From Lichenicola sp964247725 (GTDB taxonomy: Bacteria > Pseudomonadota > Alphaproteobacteria > Acetobacterales > Acetobacteraceae), in contig CAXTVM010000004.1 of assembly GCA_964247725.1 (NCBI GenBank), positions 62,001-126,000 of the forward strand: a stretch of 64,000 bases of DNA, read 5' to 3'. The notes below the pieces were generated by a model. It saw nothing but the letters and a program-made list of their open reading frames with translations, had not been told where the DNA came from and did not search any database. A program made the translations under genes and the position numbers. Shown piece by piece: positions 26,012 through 34,754 of the stretch (position 1 is the first letter of the stretch; every line of letters begins with the position of its first letter).

Positions 26012-26650
26012 TCACCCGGACGGCTGGTCGCGCACCGGGGCCGCCACGATGTCCGGCCAGCGGCGACGGTCGCCGTCGGGGAACACGATCCGGATGCGGA
26101 TCAGCGCCGGCACCAGCGGCCGGTCCCATCGCTGGTGCCAGATGCCGTCGCCCCAGTAGTCGACGTCGATCCGGTCGACGTCGTCCAGCAGCACCGTCTC
26201 GTGCGGGGCCGGCGGCGGACCGCTCGGCAGCACGTGGCGGTGCGGCAGCCAAGCCAGCACCAGCCGGTGCCGGTCGTCCACCGACAGCCGCAGGTCCGAC
26301 AGCCCGTCCGCCGGCACCCCGGGCGCCCGCTCGGCGGCGGCCGGCGGCAGCGGGGACCGGAACGCCAGCGCATGGTGCGTGCCGACCACGCTGTCGCCGT
26401 CGACCGGCGTGCCGGGATCGAGCAGGACCAGCAGCCGGCGCAGCGTGCGGTCCACCGCCTCCAGCCGCCCGGCGGTGGCGACCATGCCGTCCTGCCGCTC
26501 GTAGGCGGCGAGCCCGAACTGCACGCCGCGGGAGAGGGTGACCAGCAGGATGCCGAGCACCACCAGCGCCACGACGATCTCGAGCAGCGTGAAGCCGGCG
26601 TCGCCGGCCGCCAGTGTGAAGCCGGCGCGGCCGGCGGCCCGCGCCCTCAC
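26012..26650 (-). CDS. gspJ: Type II secretion minor pseudopilin GspJ
   Basis: 212 residues from a GTG that overlaps the gspI stop (GTGA). Prepilin N-terminal segment DAGFTLLEIVVALVVLGILL, with the class III cleavage site G/F and the conserved Glu5. The C-terminal part DYWGDGIWHQRWDRPLVPALIRIRI matches GspJ. It would join I and K at the pseudopilus tip. About 95 bp separate it from gspL. Confidence 0.83.
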   Translation of the reverse strand: MRARAAGRAGFTLAAGDAGFTLLEIVVALVVLGILLVTLSRGVQFGLAAYERQDGMVATAGRLEAVDRTLRRLLVLLDPGTPVDGDSVVGTHHALAFRSPLPPAAAERAPGVPADGLSDLRLSVDDRHRLVLAWLPHRHVLPSGPPPAPHETVLLDDVDRIDVDYWGDGIWHQRWDRPLVPALIRIRIVFPDGDRRRWPDIVAAPVRDQPSG

Positions 26651-27105
26651 GACGCATCGCCATGGGCCACGCCCAGCCGCTCGGTGCGCAGCACCACGCT
26701 GCGCGTCGCGTCGTCCCGCGCGTCGCCCTCGCTCCACGACTCCGTCACCTGCACCGCGTAGAGCACGACCCTGGACGAGCTGGTGAGGGCGGACTGCAGC
26801 GGCCGGATGCGCACGCTCCAATGGAACCCGCTGCCGTCGTCGCCCTCCTGGGTGCCGGGGCCGAGCGGGGTGCCCTGGCCGACGGCGGCCAGATGCGACC
26901 GCGCCCGCGACAGCGCCTCCTCGGTGCGGTCGGCGATGCGGGTGCTGCGGATGCCGCCCACGGCACCCTCGAACAGCACGCCGAGCGCCAGGGCCGCGAT
27001 CGCGAACGCCACCAGCACCTCGAGCAGCGTGAAGCCCCCATCTCGAGCGTCGTCCCGGGCGGCGGCGGCATCCGGGGGAAGCGGCTGGGGCATCGGCGGC
27101 ATCAT
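26647..27105 (-). CDS. gspI: Type II secretion minor pseudopilin (GspI-like)
   Basis: 152 residues. Short leader ending DGG/FTLLEVLVAFAIAALALGVLF, a prepilin cleavage and assembly segment, then about 120 residues of soluble domain with a C-terminal beta strand. Position directly before gspJ and the length fit GspI; GspH cannot be excluded. First gene of the minus-strand gsp run, divergent from the M16 protease. No major pseudopilin gspG and no gspE or gspF is nearby. Confidence 0.78.
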   Translation of the reverse strand: MMPPMPQPLPPDAAAARDDARDGGFTLLEVLVAFAIAALALGVLFEGAVGGIRSTRIADRTEEALSRARSHLAAVGQGTPLGPGTQEGDDGSGFHWSVRIRPLQSALTSSSRVVLYAVQVTESWSEGDARDDATRSVVLRTERLGVAHGDAS

Positions 27106-27198
27106 CGGCCAGGTGACGCATCGTTCATAGGCCGGTGGCTATGCCGGCCGGTGGGCGGCCACTAGGGTCGCGGGCGGGACTTGGGGCGGGAGGACTGG

Positions 27199-29952
27199 AT
27201 GCGCGACCGGACGACCACGAGGGCCCCGGGGACTGTCCTGGGGACCGCCGCCGCGTGGCTGGCCACCCTGGGGCTGTCCGCCGCCGCGCACGCCGCTCCC
27301 GCCACCGGTCCCGACCCGCGGCCCGCGACGCCGCCGGCGCCGGCCGCCCACGCCACCGCCGCGGACTCGGCGCTGCGCGCCACGCTGCCGAACGGCCTGC
27401 GGGTGGTGATCGTGCGCGATCGGCTGGCCCCGGTGGTGACCACCGAGATCAACTACCTGGCCGGCTCCAACGACGCGCCGCCCGGCTACCCCGGCACCGC
27501 GCACGCCACCGAGCACATGATGTTCCGCGGTTCCGAGGGCCTCGACCGGGACCAGCTCGCCGAGATCGGCTCCAAGCTCGGCGGCTCCTACAACGCCGAC
27601 ACCACCGAGACCGTCACGCAGTACTACTACACCGCGCCCGCCGACGACCTCGCCGTGGTGCTGCGCGTCGAGGCGCTGCGGATGAGCCGCCTCACGCTCG
27701 ACCAGACCGACTGGGACAAGGAGCGCGGCGCCATCGAGCAGGAGGTGTCGCGCGACCTGTCCAGCCCGGCCTACACTTATCTCTCGCAGTTGCAGGCCAC
27801 GATGTTCGCCGGCACCCCGTACGCGCACGACGCGCTCGGCACCCGGCCCTCGTTCGACCGCACCGACGCCACCCTGCTGCGCGCCTTCTGGTCGCGCTGG
27901 TACGCGCCCAACAACGCCATCCTGGTGATCGCCGGCGACGTCGACCCGGACCGCGCGCTGGCCGACGTGCGCGCCGCGTTCGGCGGCATCGAGCCCAAGG
28001 CGCTGCCGCCGCACCCGAGCTTCGCCCTGGGCCCGGTCAAGCCGGAGACGCTGTCGCTGCCGACCGACTATCCGGTCGGAATCGCCACGCTCGCCTACCG
28101 GATGCCGGGCTCCCGCGCGAAGGATTTCGCCGCCGCCGACGTGCTGGGCGACGTGCTGTCCAGCGAGCGCGGCTCGCTCTACGCGCTGGTGCCGGCCGGC
28201 GACGCGCTGGCCGCGCAGTTCCTGTATCGGCCCAAGCCCGACGTCGGCTACGGCGTGGTGTTCGCGGCCTTCCCCAAGGGCGGCGACAGCACGGCGCTGC
28301 TGGCCAAGCTGCGCGGAGTGATGGCGGGGGTCGCGAAGGACGGCGTGCCGGCCGAGCTGGTGGAGGCGTCGAAGCGCCGCGAGGTGGCGCAGATCGGCGA
28401 GCAGAACGACAGCATCAGCGGCCTGGCGCAGAGCTGGTCGAACGTGCTGGCGTTCGACGGGCTCGACTCGCCCGATGCCCTGGCCGCCGCCTACAAGGCG
28501 GTCACCGTCGCCGACGTCGACCGCATCGCGCGCGCCGTGCTGGACCCCGCGCACGAGGTGACCGCGGTGCTGACGCCGCAGGACTCCGGCAAGCCGATCG
28601 CCGGCAAGGGCTTCGGCGGCGCGGAGTCGTTCGCATCCGCGCCCGGCCATCCGGTGGCGCTGCCGGACTGGGCGGCGGCGGCGCTGGCCGAGCTGCACGT
28701 GCCCGCCGCCTCGCCGGCGCCCTCGGTCAGCATCCTGCCGAACGGGCTGCGCCTGGTCGTGCAGCCGGAGCAGGTCACCAACACGGTCTCGCTCTACGGC
28801 CAGATCCGCCAGGTCACCGGGACCGAGGAGCCGCGCGGGCAGGAGGGGGTCGCCAGCGTGGTCGAGCGCATGTTCGACTATGGCAGCCGCTCGAAGGACC
28901 GGCTCGCCTTCCAGGCCGCCCTCGACGCCATCGCCGCCGACGAGAGCGCCGGCAGCGGCTTCGCGCTCAAGGTGCTGCGCGGCCAGTTCGACGCCGGGCT
29001 GGCGCTGCTGGCCGACAACGAGCTGCATCCGGTGTTCCCGGCGGACGCGTTCCGCATCGTGCAGCGCCAGACCGCCGGCGGCCTGGCCGGGCTGCTGGGC
29101 TCGCCCTCCTACCTGTTCGGGCGCGCGACCCTGAAGGCGGTGGTGCCGGCCGGCGACCCGTCGCTGCGCCAGGCGACGCCGCGGACGGTGCTGGCCCTCA
29201 CGCCCTCCGGGGCGCAGGCGTTCTACGCCCGCACCTACCGGCCCGACCTCGCCACCATCGTGATCGTCGGCGACATCACGCCCGAGCACGCGCGGGCGGC
29301 GGTGGAGCGGGAGTTCGGCGGCTGGACCGCGCCCGGCCCCAAACCCGCGATCGACCTGCCGCCGATCCCGCCGAACGGCCCGGCCCGGGACTACGTGCCC
29401 GACCGCAGCACGCTGCAATCGACCATCAACCTGGCCGAGGCGCTGGCGGTGCGGGTCGACGACCCCGACCACTTCACGCTGACGCTCGGCAACGAGATCC
29501 TGGGCGACGGCTTCTCGTCGCGGCTCTACCAGGACCTGCGGGTGAAGGGCGGCTACGTCTACAGCGTCAGCAGCTCGCTGAAATGGTCGCGCACGCGCAG
29601 CGACTACTCGGTCACCTACGGCGCCGACCCCGACAAGATCGGCCCGGCGCGCGACCTCGTGGTACGCGACATCGAGGCGATGCAGCGTGGCGTGGTCAGC
29701 CCCGACGAGCTGACCCGGGCCAAGGCCTCGCTGCTGCGCCAGCTGCCGATGGCGCGCGCCAGCTACGACGACATCGGTTACGAGGACCTGCATCTGACCG
29801 ATCTCGGCCTGCCGCTCGACCAGCCGCAGCGCGCCGCCCAGCACTACTACGACACCACCGCCGAGCAAGTGCAGGCCGCGTTCCAGCGATGGCTGCGCCC
29901 GCGCGACCTGGTCGAGGTGGTGCAGGGCCCGCCGAACGGGGCTGCGGAGTAG
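27199..29952 (+). CDS. Exported M16 zinc protease (pitrilysin family), two-domain
   Basis: 917 residues. A signal peptide (LGTAAAWLATLGLSAAAHA) directs it to the periplasm. The inverted zinc motif HATEHMMF (HxxEH) is at about residue 107, with the downstream third ligand Glu in the GAIEQEVSRD region. A second, non-catalytic M16 domain follows (ILPNGLRLVVQPEQVTN...). The tandem active/inactive organisation matches periplasmic insulinase-like peptidases that degrade short peptides. GGGAGG is 5 bases before the ATG. Divergent from the gsp genes, about 90 bp apart. Confidence 0.92.
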   Translation: MRDRTTTRAPGTVLGTAAAWLATLGLSAAAHAAPATGPDPRPATPPAPAAHATAADSALRATLPNGLRVVIVRDRLAPVVTTEINYLAGSNDAPPGYPGTAHATEHMMFRGSEGLDRDQLAEIGSKLGGSYNADTTETVTQYYYTAPADDLAVVLRVEALRMSRLTLDQTDWDKERGAIEQEVSRDLSSPAYTYLSQLQATMFAGTPYAHDALGTRPSFDRTDATLLRAFWSRWYAPNNAILVIAGDVDPDRALADVRAAFGGIEPKALPPHPSFALGPVKPETLSLPTDYPVGIATLAYRMPGSRAKDFAAADVLGDVLSSERGSLYALVPAGDALAAQFLYRPKPDVGYGVVFAAFPKGGDSTALLAKLRGVMAGVAKDGVPAELVEASKRREVAQIGEQNDSISGLAQSWSNVLAFDGLDSPDALAAAYKAVTVADVDRIARAVLDPAHEVTAVLTPQDSGKPIAGKGFGGAESFASAPGHPVALPDWAAAALAELHVPAASPAPSVSILPNGLRLVVQPEQVTNTVSLYGQIRQVTGTEEPRGQEGVASVVERMFDYGSRSKDRLAFQAALDAIAADESAGSGFALKVLRGQFDAGLALLADNELHPVFPADAFRIVQRQTAGGLAGLLGSPSYLFGRATLKAVVPAGDPSLRQATPRTVLALTPSGAQAFYARTYRPDLATIVIVGDITPEHARAAVEREFGGWTAPGPKPAIDLPPIPPNGPARDYVPDRSTLQSTINLAEALAVRVDDPDHFTLTLGNEILGDGFSSRLYQDLRVKGGYVYSVSSSLKWSRTRSDYSVTYGADPDKIGPARDLVVRDIEAMQRGVVSPDELTRAKASLLRQLPMARASYDDIGYEDLHLTDLGLPLDQPQRAAQHYYDTTAEQVQAAFQRWLRPRDLVEVVQGPPNGAAE

Positions 29953-30037
29953 GCGGGCGTCCGCCACGACGCGGCTCGTCACGCGGACGCCCGGCATGCG
30001 AAGGGCCCACATGGTCCGTACGGCGATCGCATGAGGA

Positions 30038-30208
30038 AGAAGGCCAGGAGCTTTGCCCCTGGACCCCACTGGGGCCCCAGGCCCCGATTCGTTAAGGTCA
30101 TACCCTCATACAGGGATCATCTCCTTACGAATCGGGGTTTGGGGCCGTCGTGCGCAGCACGCTTCGTGTGACGGCCCCAACGGGTCCAGGGCAGCGCCCT
30201 GGCCTTCT
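30038..30208. repeat. Palindromic intergenic repeat, copy 5 (long form)
   Basis: Starts gaaggccaggagctttgccc and ends cgccctggccttctc. Contains gggccccaggccccgattcg / cgaatcggggtttggggcc arms and gggccgtcgtgcgcagcacg...gtgacggcccc. It sits between the M16 gene and the degraded locus, 4 bases past a TGA on the minus strand (30213), marking the downstream border of that locus. Confidence 0.8.
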
Positions 30209-30212
30209 CCTT

Positions 30213-30583
30213 TCACGTCTCCTCAAATGCGGTCGCCCTGACCGGGTCCGCGCTGCCGCGGCCGGCACGGACCGGCGTGTCGCGCCTGTCGGCCGGCTTT
30301 TGAGGCGCCCTGCCGAGCTCGGCCACCCGAGCGTCGCGCGTCCGGGCGATCTGGGTCGTCAGGACGTCGAGCTGCGTGTTGATGTCCACGCGCCTGGATG
30401 CGGTCTCGCAACCTCCTCGACGCTCGAAGCATGAGCCTCCGGTGGCCCCCTCGTCGTGGGTCCTGATCTCGATGACGGCCCTGGGCTTTCCTCTTCGGCA
30501 AGCTGCCATGCCTCCACGCCGCTGAGGAACCTCGATCCCGAGGTCAGGGCGGCGTGCCGTCCCGATGCGGCTCGCACCGTGGC
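30213..30583 (-). other. Uncertain minus-strand reading frame, possible gene remnant
   Basis: No intact gene is recognised in these 370 bases. A minus-strand frame ending in a TGA next to repeat copy 5 contains the plausible helical stretch RRVDINTQLDVLTTQIARTR, but no good start and no known family. Because repeats in this window usually abut real stop codons, it may be the tail of a decayed gene belonging to the same degraded locus. Confidence 0.3.
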
Positions 30584-31149
30584 TCACACGGTCGCGCGTG
30601 CGTCCCGCTGAGCGCTGCGCCAGACCATCAGGATCGCGACGAACGCCGTCCCGGTCAGCAGGGTCGACAGCGGCAAGCCGGCATGCACGATCCTGTTCCC
30701 CGCGCACCAGTCGCCGATGCAAGTGCCGGCGGTGCGGGCGAGCGTCACGGCGCACCAGTAGACCGCCACGAGGGTTGCGGCACGCGACTTCGCCACGGCG
30801 AGCAGGGCCATGAGCAGCAGTCCTAGATCGATGCAGGACCCTGGCCGAACCGGTGCGAACAGACGTCTCCGGCGACCGTTCCGAAAACGCCCGCCGCGAG
30901 CGTCGCGGCCCAGTGGGTCATGTTCGTCCGCGCAGGCGTGGGGCTGGTCGAAGCCATGGCGGTCCGCGCACGGGGTGCGGATCCGCTCCATGCCAGGACC
31001 GCGATGAGCGCCGCAAGCCCGGACGCGAGCAGCACGGCCGGAATGCGAACGCGGAACGCCAGGTAGTCCGCGATGTTGGTCGCCCCGGTACGGATGATGA
31101 TGATGGCAAGCCAATAGGAGACCTCGTGCGCCGAGCCGTCGGTAGTGTC
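30584..31149 (-). pseudogene. COG4705-like membrane protein, frameshifted and 5'-truncated
   Basis: The translation falls into two frames. The 5' part reads HEVSYWLAIIIIRTGATNIADYLA and later THWAATLAAGVFGTVAGDV up to a TAG at 30823. The 3' part continues one frame over with LGLLLMALLAVAKS, VYWCAVTLARTAGTCIGDW and LPLSTLLTGTAFVAILM. These are repeated YW-x-x-T-x-GD membrane units of the COG4705 type. A single-base change near 30829 would restore one frame. No start codon: the frame upstream runs straight into the TGA of the 78-residue ORF. Confidence 0.72.
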
Positions 31150-31386
31150 TCAGTTTGAATTTGGCGCTCGCAGCCACGGGATCAAACGACGAGCGTCCGA
31201 CCCCGCCAGGTCTGGATCGGCGTAGAAACCTGAGAAGTGAACCAAAGTTGGGCAGTCTTCGTCTCTGACCGGAAGAACGTGAGTCTCTACGAAGCGCGCC
31301 ACGCCTGCACCCCGCGTCTCTATATCGATCCACTGCCGTCCATCAGAGCTCTCGATCCGCTTCCAAGGGGTCCAGTCGTCGCTCAT
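31150..31386 (-). CDS. Small hypothetical protein inside a degraded locus
   Basis: 78 residues, family not recognised. Reads as an intact soluble protein rich in Asp and Arg (GRQWIDIETRGAGVARFVE, TLVHFSGFYADPDL). Its ATG overlaps the stop of the upstream COG4705 pseudogene (ATGA), and its TGA is in the same frame as the following membrane-protein fragment. Its base composition is noticeably less GC-rich than the flanks. It may be a recent insertion or a surviving member of the locus. Confidence 0.5.
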   Translation of the reverse strand: MSDDWTPWKRIESSDGRQWIDIETRGAGVARFVETHVLPVRDEDCPTLVHFSGFYADPDLAGSDARRLIPWLRAPNSN

Positions 31387-32116
31387 GCCACTGTCCGCTT
31401 CTTGTAAGGGCCGCGCTTCTTCGCCGGCTCCTCGGCCGCGTCGATCAGCGCCACCATGGCGGCCCCGATCGCGAGCGAGGCGGTGACGCGTCCGAACGCG
31501 AAGCCGCCCTGCGCGTGGGGCTTGGTCAGCGTGTCGTCCAGCGTCGCACCTAGGGGGCGTGTCAGGACGTAGGCGGCCCAGAAAAGGATCGTCTCCGGCA
31601 GACGGCCGATCCGATGCAGTGCCGCCACGAGCGCGATGAGGCCCGTGAACAGCAAGGCGCCTCTCTTGAACCCGAGCCCGAGGCCGCTGCGGTCGGCGGT
31701 GAAGTCGCCCAGCGCGGTGCCGAGCGTGTTGGAGACCAGGATCGTCTACCAGTAGAACATCTCGTCCCGGCGCGAGGCGATGCGGTCCGCGGCGATGCGG
31801 CCCGTCATGACGCGCCAGCCGAGGAGCGCGGCGACCAGCAGCCCCAGCAGGATGGCCGAAGACCGCACGTAGCCGAGCCGAAGCGTGCGGTCGATGAAGT
31901 CGGACGTCACCGTCCCCACCGTGGTGGTGGCCACGACGGTCGGCCAGTAGGCGCCTGGGCGATACCGGCGGACGCGGAGCTGGGCGGCCAGCGCGAAGCC
32001 CAACACGACCATGAAGATCGCCGTGCGAGGGCGTAGCCGAGCTTCAGGGTCATCGAGACCGCATCCCCGCCGGTCTCGCCCAGCGTGGTCGCGCAGATCT
32101 TGACGAGCCAGAACAT
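31383..32116 (-). pseudogene. COG4705-type membrane protein with a nonsense codon and a frameshift
   Basis: The N-terminus LMFWLVKICATTLGETGGDAV is followed by LKLGYALA in one frame; near 32025 a missing base shifts the rest to IFMVVLGFALAAQLRVRRY. TSDFIDRTLRLGYV and DEMFYW follow, then an in-frame TAG at 31746-31748, and reading on gives TILVSNTLGTALGDF and LLFWAAYVLTRPLGATLDD-type sequence ending GPYKKRTVA. All four YW/GD membrane units are present, so the gene was full length before two independent lesions. Function of the intact family is unknown; members are multi-pass inner-membrane proteins. Confidence 0.85.
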
Positions 32117-32139
32117 GAGCGTCGCGGCAGGCGCCTCGC

Positions 32140-32717
32140 TCGGCAGATCCTGGCCGGGGGGCGGGATGGTCCGCGGTCTCGCGGCGACGGCAGGGCGGAC
32201 AGCATCCAGCGGCCGATCCGCGCGCCCACCGCCGCCGGAGACAAGGCGGGCACCAGCAGGATCATCCAGCGGAGACCGTGCGTGAGGGTCTGCGCCCGTT
32301 CCTCGTATGGCGGCCGTATGCCGCTCAACGCTTCGAAGCCGATCACGCCGGCGACCACCAGACCGACCAGCGCCCCCGAAAGCATGGCCTGGCGGGGTCG
32401 GAGCGCGCCGAGCAGCATCGCGATCAGGCCGAGAACGACGACCGTCACCCGGCTTTCGTCGGCGCTCCACTCGTACGCCGCCATCAGACCGAGCCCGGTC
32501 GGCAGTGCCGTGCAATAGACGATGCCGTCCCAGACGCGGGATGCGCGCAGGCTTGCCGTCCAGCAGCCCACGCCCAGTCCAGCCGATCAAGCTCGGACGT
32601 GCAGGCTTCCGCCTCGACCAGCATGGCCTCGGCCGAGTCCGCGTGGGTTTGGCGCATGCGGCCGCTGGCGGACGCGAGCAGCCGGGCGCTCGGCCGCCGC
32701 CGGCCCGGCCCGGTCAC
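32140..32717 (-). pseudogene. Frameshifted membrane protein downstream of PadR
   Basis: A GTG overlapping the PadR stop (GTGA) opens TGPGRRRPSARLLASAS and reads to EACTSELDRLDWA; near 32570 the hydrophobic continuation VWDGIVYCTALPTGLGLMAAYEWSADES appears in another frame. Several transmembrane stretches follow (VTVVVLGLIAMLLGAL, ALVGLVVAGVIGF, LRWMILLVPALSPAAVGARIGRWML). The intact gene would be a cytoplasmic-head membrane protein translated with PadR. Its 3' limit is unclear because the frame runs past the start of the next pseudogene. Confidence 0.65.
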
Positions 32718-32931
32718 GCCGCCGGCTTCTGATCGAGCTGCCGAGCGTAGGTCAGACCGTCGGCGGACAGCCTGTACGCGTGTCGTGCGGGTCGGCCTGG
32801 CCGCTCGGGCTCCGTCCACTTCGCCTCGAGCCGGCCTCTGTCATGAGGGCGAATGAGAAGCGGGTAGAGCGTGCCGGAACTGAGGCCGACCAGCTTCGCC
32901 AGGTCATAACCGTGGCGCCACTCCAGTGGCT
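32714..32931 (-). pseudogene. PadR-family regulator lacking its 5' end
   Basis: The translation PLEWRHGYDLAKLVGLSSG, then TLYPLLIRPHDRGRLEAKW and RPARHAYRLSADG is a clear PadR winged-helix domain. It has no start codon: homology ends at about 32931, exactly where repeat copy 6 begins, so the first residues before the recognition helix have been lost. It would have been the first gene of the degraded membrane-protein unit. Too short and start-less to be called as an ORF. Confidence 0.8.
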
Positions 32932-32961
32932 GGGAAGGCCGGGGGCTCTGCCCCTGGTCTT
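32931..32961. repeat. Palindromic intergenic repeat, copy 6 (short form)
   Basis: Reads gggaaggccgggggctctgc then ccctggtcttct: a reduced version consisting only of the GC-rich end hairpin. One side abuts the broken PadR gene, the other abuts the TAG of the DUF421 gene. Confidence 0.7.
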
Positions 32962-33405
32962 CTACGCTTCATCAGGAATGACCGAGATCTTCCCGTCCCG
33001 CTCGACCACGGCGTAGCGCACCTGCTCCAGCCGCATGAGGCCCGGCTGGCGCACCGCGGCCATCACGTCGCTCTCCAGCATGCGCAGGTGGCGCATGCGG
33101 TCCTGGTGCCAGTGGCCGCGCTCGAACACCACCACCGGGGTGCCGTCGACCAGGCGGCCGATCCAGGGCAGCCGCGCCTTCAGCGCCGAGACCGAGACGT
33201 GCATCAGACCGATCGAGAACACGACGCTGACCGCCGCCGTCATCGAGTGGTCGTCCCCCAGCACGGCCGCCATCAGCGCGCCGCCGAACAGGAACAGCAC
33301 GACGATGTCGAACGGCGCCATCATGCTGGCCATGCGGCGGCCGATCAGGCGCACCGCCAGCAGCAGGATCAGGTAGGCGACCGCGGCCCGGATGATGACG
33401 CTCAT
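32962..33405 (-). CDS. DUF421 (YetF-type) membrane protein
   Basis: 147 residues. Two to three N-terminal transmembrane helices (AAVAYLILLLAVRLIG, FDIVVLFLFGGALMAAVLG, AVSVVFSIGLMHV), then the compact DUF421 cytoplasmic domain starting WIGRLVDGTPVVVFERG. RRMASMMAPFDIVV matches the conserved loop of the family. Function unknown. Next to a 170-residue membrane-anchored protein with only 10 bases between, likely one transcript. Confidence 0.85.
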   Translation of the reverse strand: MSVIIRAAVAYLILLLAVRLIGRRMASMMAPFDIVVLFLFGGALMAAVLGDDHSMTAAVSVVFSIGLMHVSVSALKARLPWIGRLVDGTPVVVFERGHWHQDRMRHLRMLESDVMAAVRQPGLMRLEQVRYAVVERDGKISVIPDEA

Positions 33406-33415
33406 GGCGAGGCGC

Positions 33416-33928
33416 TCACGGCGCCACGAACTGCGTCCAGGCCAGTGGGGCGTGGTCGTCGAGGCGGGCCACCAGACGCTGCGGGCCGAGGGTCACCGGC
33501 TCCAGCGTGATGCGCAGCAGGACGCCGCGGGCACCGCGCGGCACCGCGACGGTCAGCAGGAGGCCGCCGTCGACGGCGTCGCTCCGCACCGGCATCGGCA
33601 GCATCTTGCCGAGCCCCATCGGCTCGGCGAAGCGGTTGTCCAGGAACAGGCGCAGCGTCGGCGAGGCGGTCGGGTTGCCGAGGTGGAACGTGACCTGGGT
33701 GGGGGTCTGGGAGCGGGCGATCGGCTCGAAGTCGACCGTCATCGCGGAGGCGGCACTGGTGGCGCTGCGGTGGCTGTAGGGCCCGCGTCCGAACAGGCCG
33801 GCCAGGCCCGCAGCCGCGAACAGCAGCATGATGCCGTAGCCGCACCGCTCGGCTTGGCTCCACCCGGTCTCGAACACCTGGTCGAAGCCGACCTCGAGCT
33901 CGTCGTTGACGCGATCCGCACCCTGCAT
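33416..33928 (-). CDS. Membrane-anchored protein of unknown function
   Basis: 170 residues. The N-terminus is acidic (MQGADRVNDELEVGFDQVFE), followed by one transmembrane helix (GIMLLFAAAGLAGLFG) and a beta-rich domain of about 110 residues (TPTQVTFHLGNPTASP, LLTVAVPRGARGVLLRITLEP). Immediately upstream of the DUF421 gene on the same strand, which suggests the two work together; no family name is recognised. Confidence 0.7.
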   Translation of the reverse strand: MQGADRVNDELEVGFDQVFETGWSQAERCGYGIMLLFAAAGLAGLFGRGPYSHRSATSAASAMTVDFEPIARSQTPTQVTFHLGNPTASPTLRLFLDNRFAEPMGLGKMLPMPVRSDAVDGGLLLTVAVPRGARGVLLRITLEPVTLGPQRLVARLDDHAPLAWTQFVAP

Positions 33929-34034
33929 CGCCGCTGAACACCACCCAATCGGGCGGGTTGCCGCGGCCCCGGGGGTGCCGCGATCACATCACCCTTGATC
34001 CCCCCTTGATCCCCGAGCAAGGCTCGATCCCGCG

Positions 34035-34754
34035 TCAGGCGAACGCCTGGTCGAACAGCGCCCGCATCGACGCCCAGGACCGCGCATCGGCATCCGCGCT
34101 GTAGCGGATCGCGTGCGGCATGCCGCGGCGGTCGGCGGCCGGGTTGGTGAAGCCGTGCACGGTGCCGCCGTAGAGATGCATCTGCCAGTCGACGCCGGCC
34201 TCGCGCATCTCGGCCTCGAACTCGGCACGCTGCTCGGGCGGGATCATCGGGTCGTCGGCGCCGATGCAGACCAGCACGCGGCCGCGGATCGCCTTGGCGT
34301 CCGTCCTGGGCGCCGGCGTCGCGAGGCCGCTGTGGAAGCCGACCACCGCCCGCACGTCGGCGCCGGAACGGGCCAGCTCGAGCGCCATGCTGCCGCCGAA
34401 GCAGAAGCCGATCGCGCCGACCCGGGCGCCGTCGACCTCGGGACGCGCCAGCAGCGCCGCCAGCCCGGCGCCGGCGCGGGCGCGGGTGCGCGCCGCGTCC
34501 TCCCGCATCGGCTGCAGCGCGCCCATCGCCTGCTGCATGTCCTCGATCAGCCGCGCATCGCCGTGCAGGTCGCTGGCCAGGGCGACGTAGCCGAGCTCGG
34601 CCAGCCGGCGAGCGCGCGAGATCGCGTGCTCGCTGAGGCCGAACGCCTCGGGAAACACCAGCACCGCCGGCCGTGTCCCGCCGCCCTCCTGGAAGAACAG
34701 CTGGCTGCGCAGGGTGAGGCCGTCGGCCTCGTAGGTCAGGGTCTCGTTCTGCAT
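34035..34754 (-). CDS. Dienelactone hydrolase family protein
   Basis: 239 residues, alpha/beta-hydrolase. The nucleophile is the Cys in IGFCFGGSMAL, as in dienelactone hydrolases rather than Ser esterases; the acid Asp is in CIGADDPMIP and the His in GGTVHGFTNP. No signal peptide. The start at MQNETLTYE is chosen with GGAG 9 bases upstream, since the residues before it are non-homologous. Natural substrate unknown; no aromatic-degradation genes are nearby. It runs divergently from the HU gene. Confidence 0.88.
   Translation of the reverse strand: MQNETLTYEADGLTLRSQLFFQEGGGTRPAVLVFPEAFGLSEHAISRARRLAELGYVALASDLHGDARLIEDMQQAMGALQPMREDAARTRARAGAGLAALLARPEVDGARVGAIGFCFGGSMALELARSGADVRAVVGFHSGLATPAPRTDAKAIRGRVLVCIGADDPMIPPEQRAEFEAEMREAGVDWQMHLYGGTVHGFTNPAADRRGMPHAIRYSADADARSWASMRALFDQAFA

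Noticed and set aside
30584..31333. A 249-aa intact minus-strand gene
   Set aside because: Only its last third has membrane-protein character; the first part is out of frame with the true COG4705-like segments, so it is a frameshifted pseudogene plus shadow sequence.
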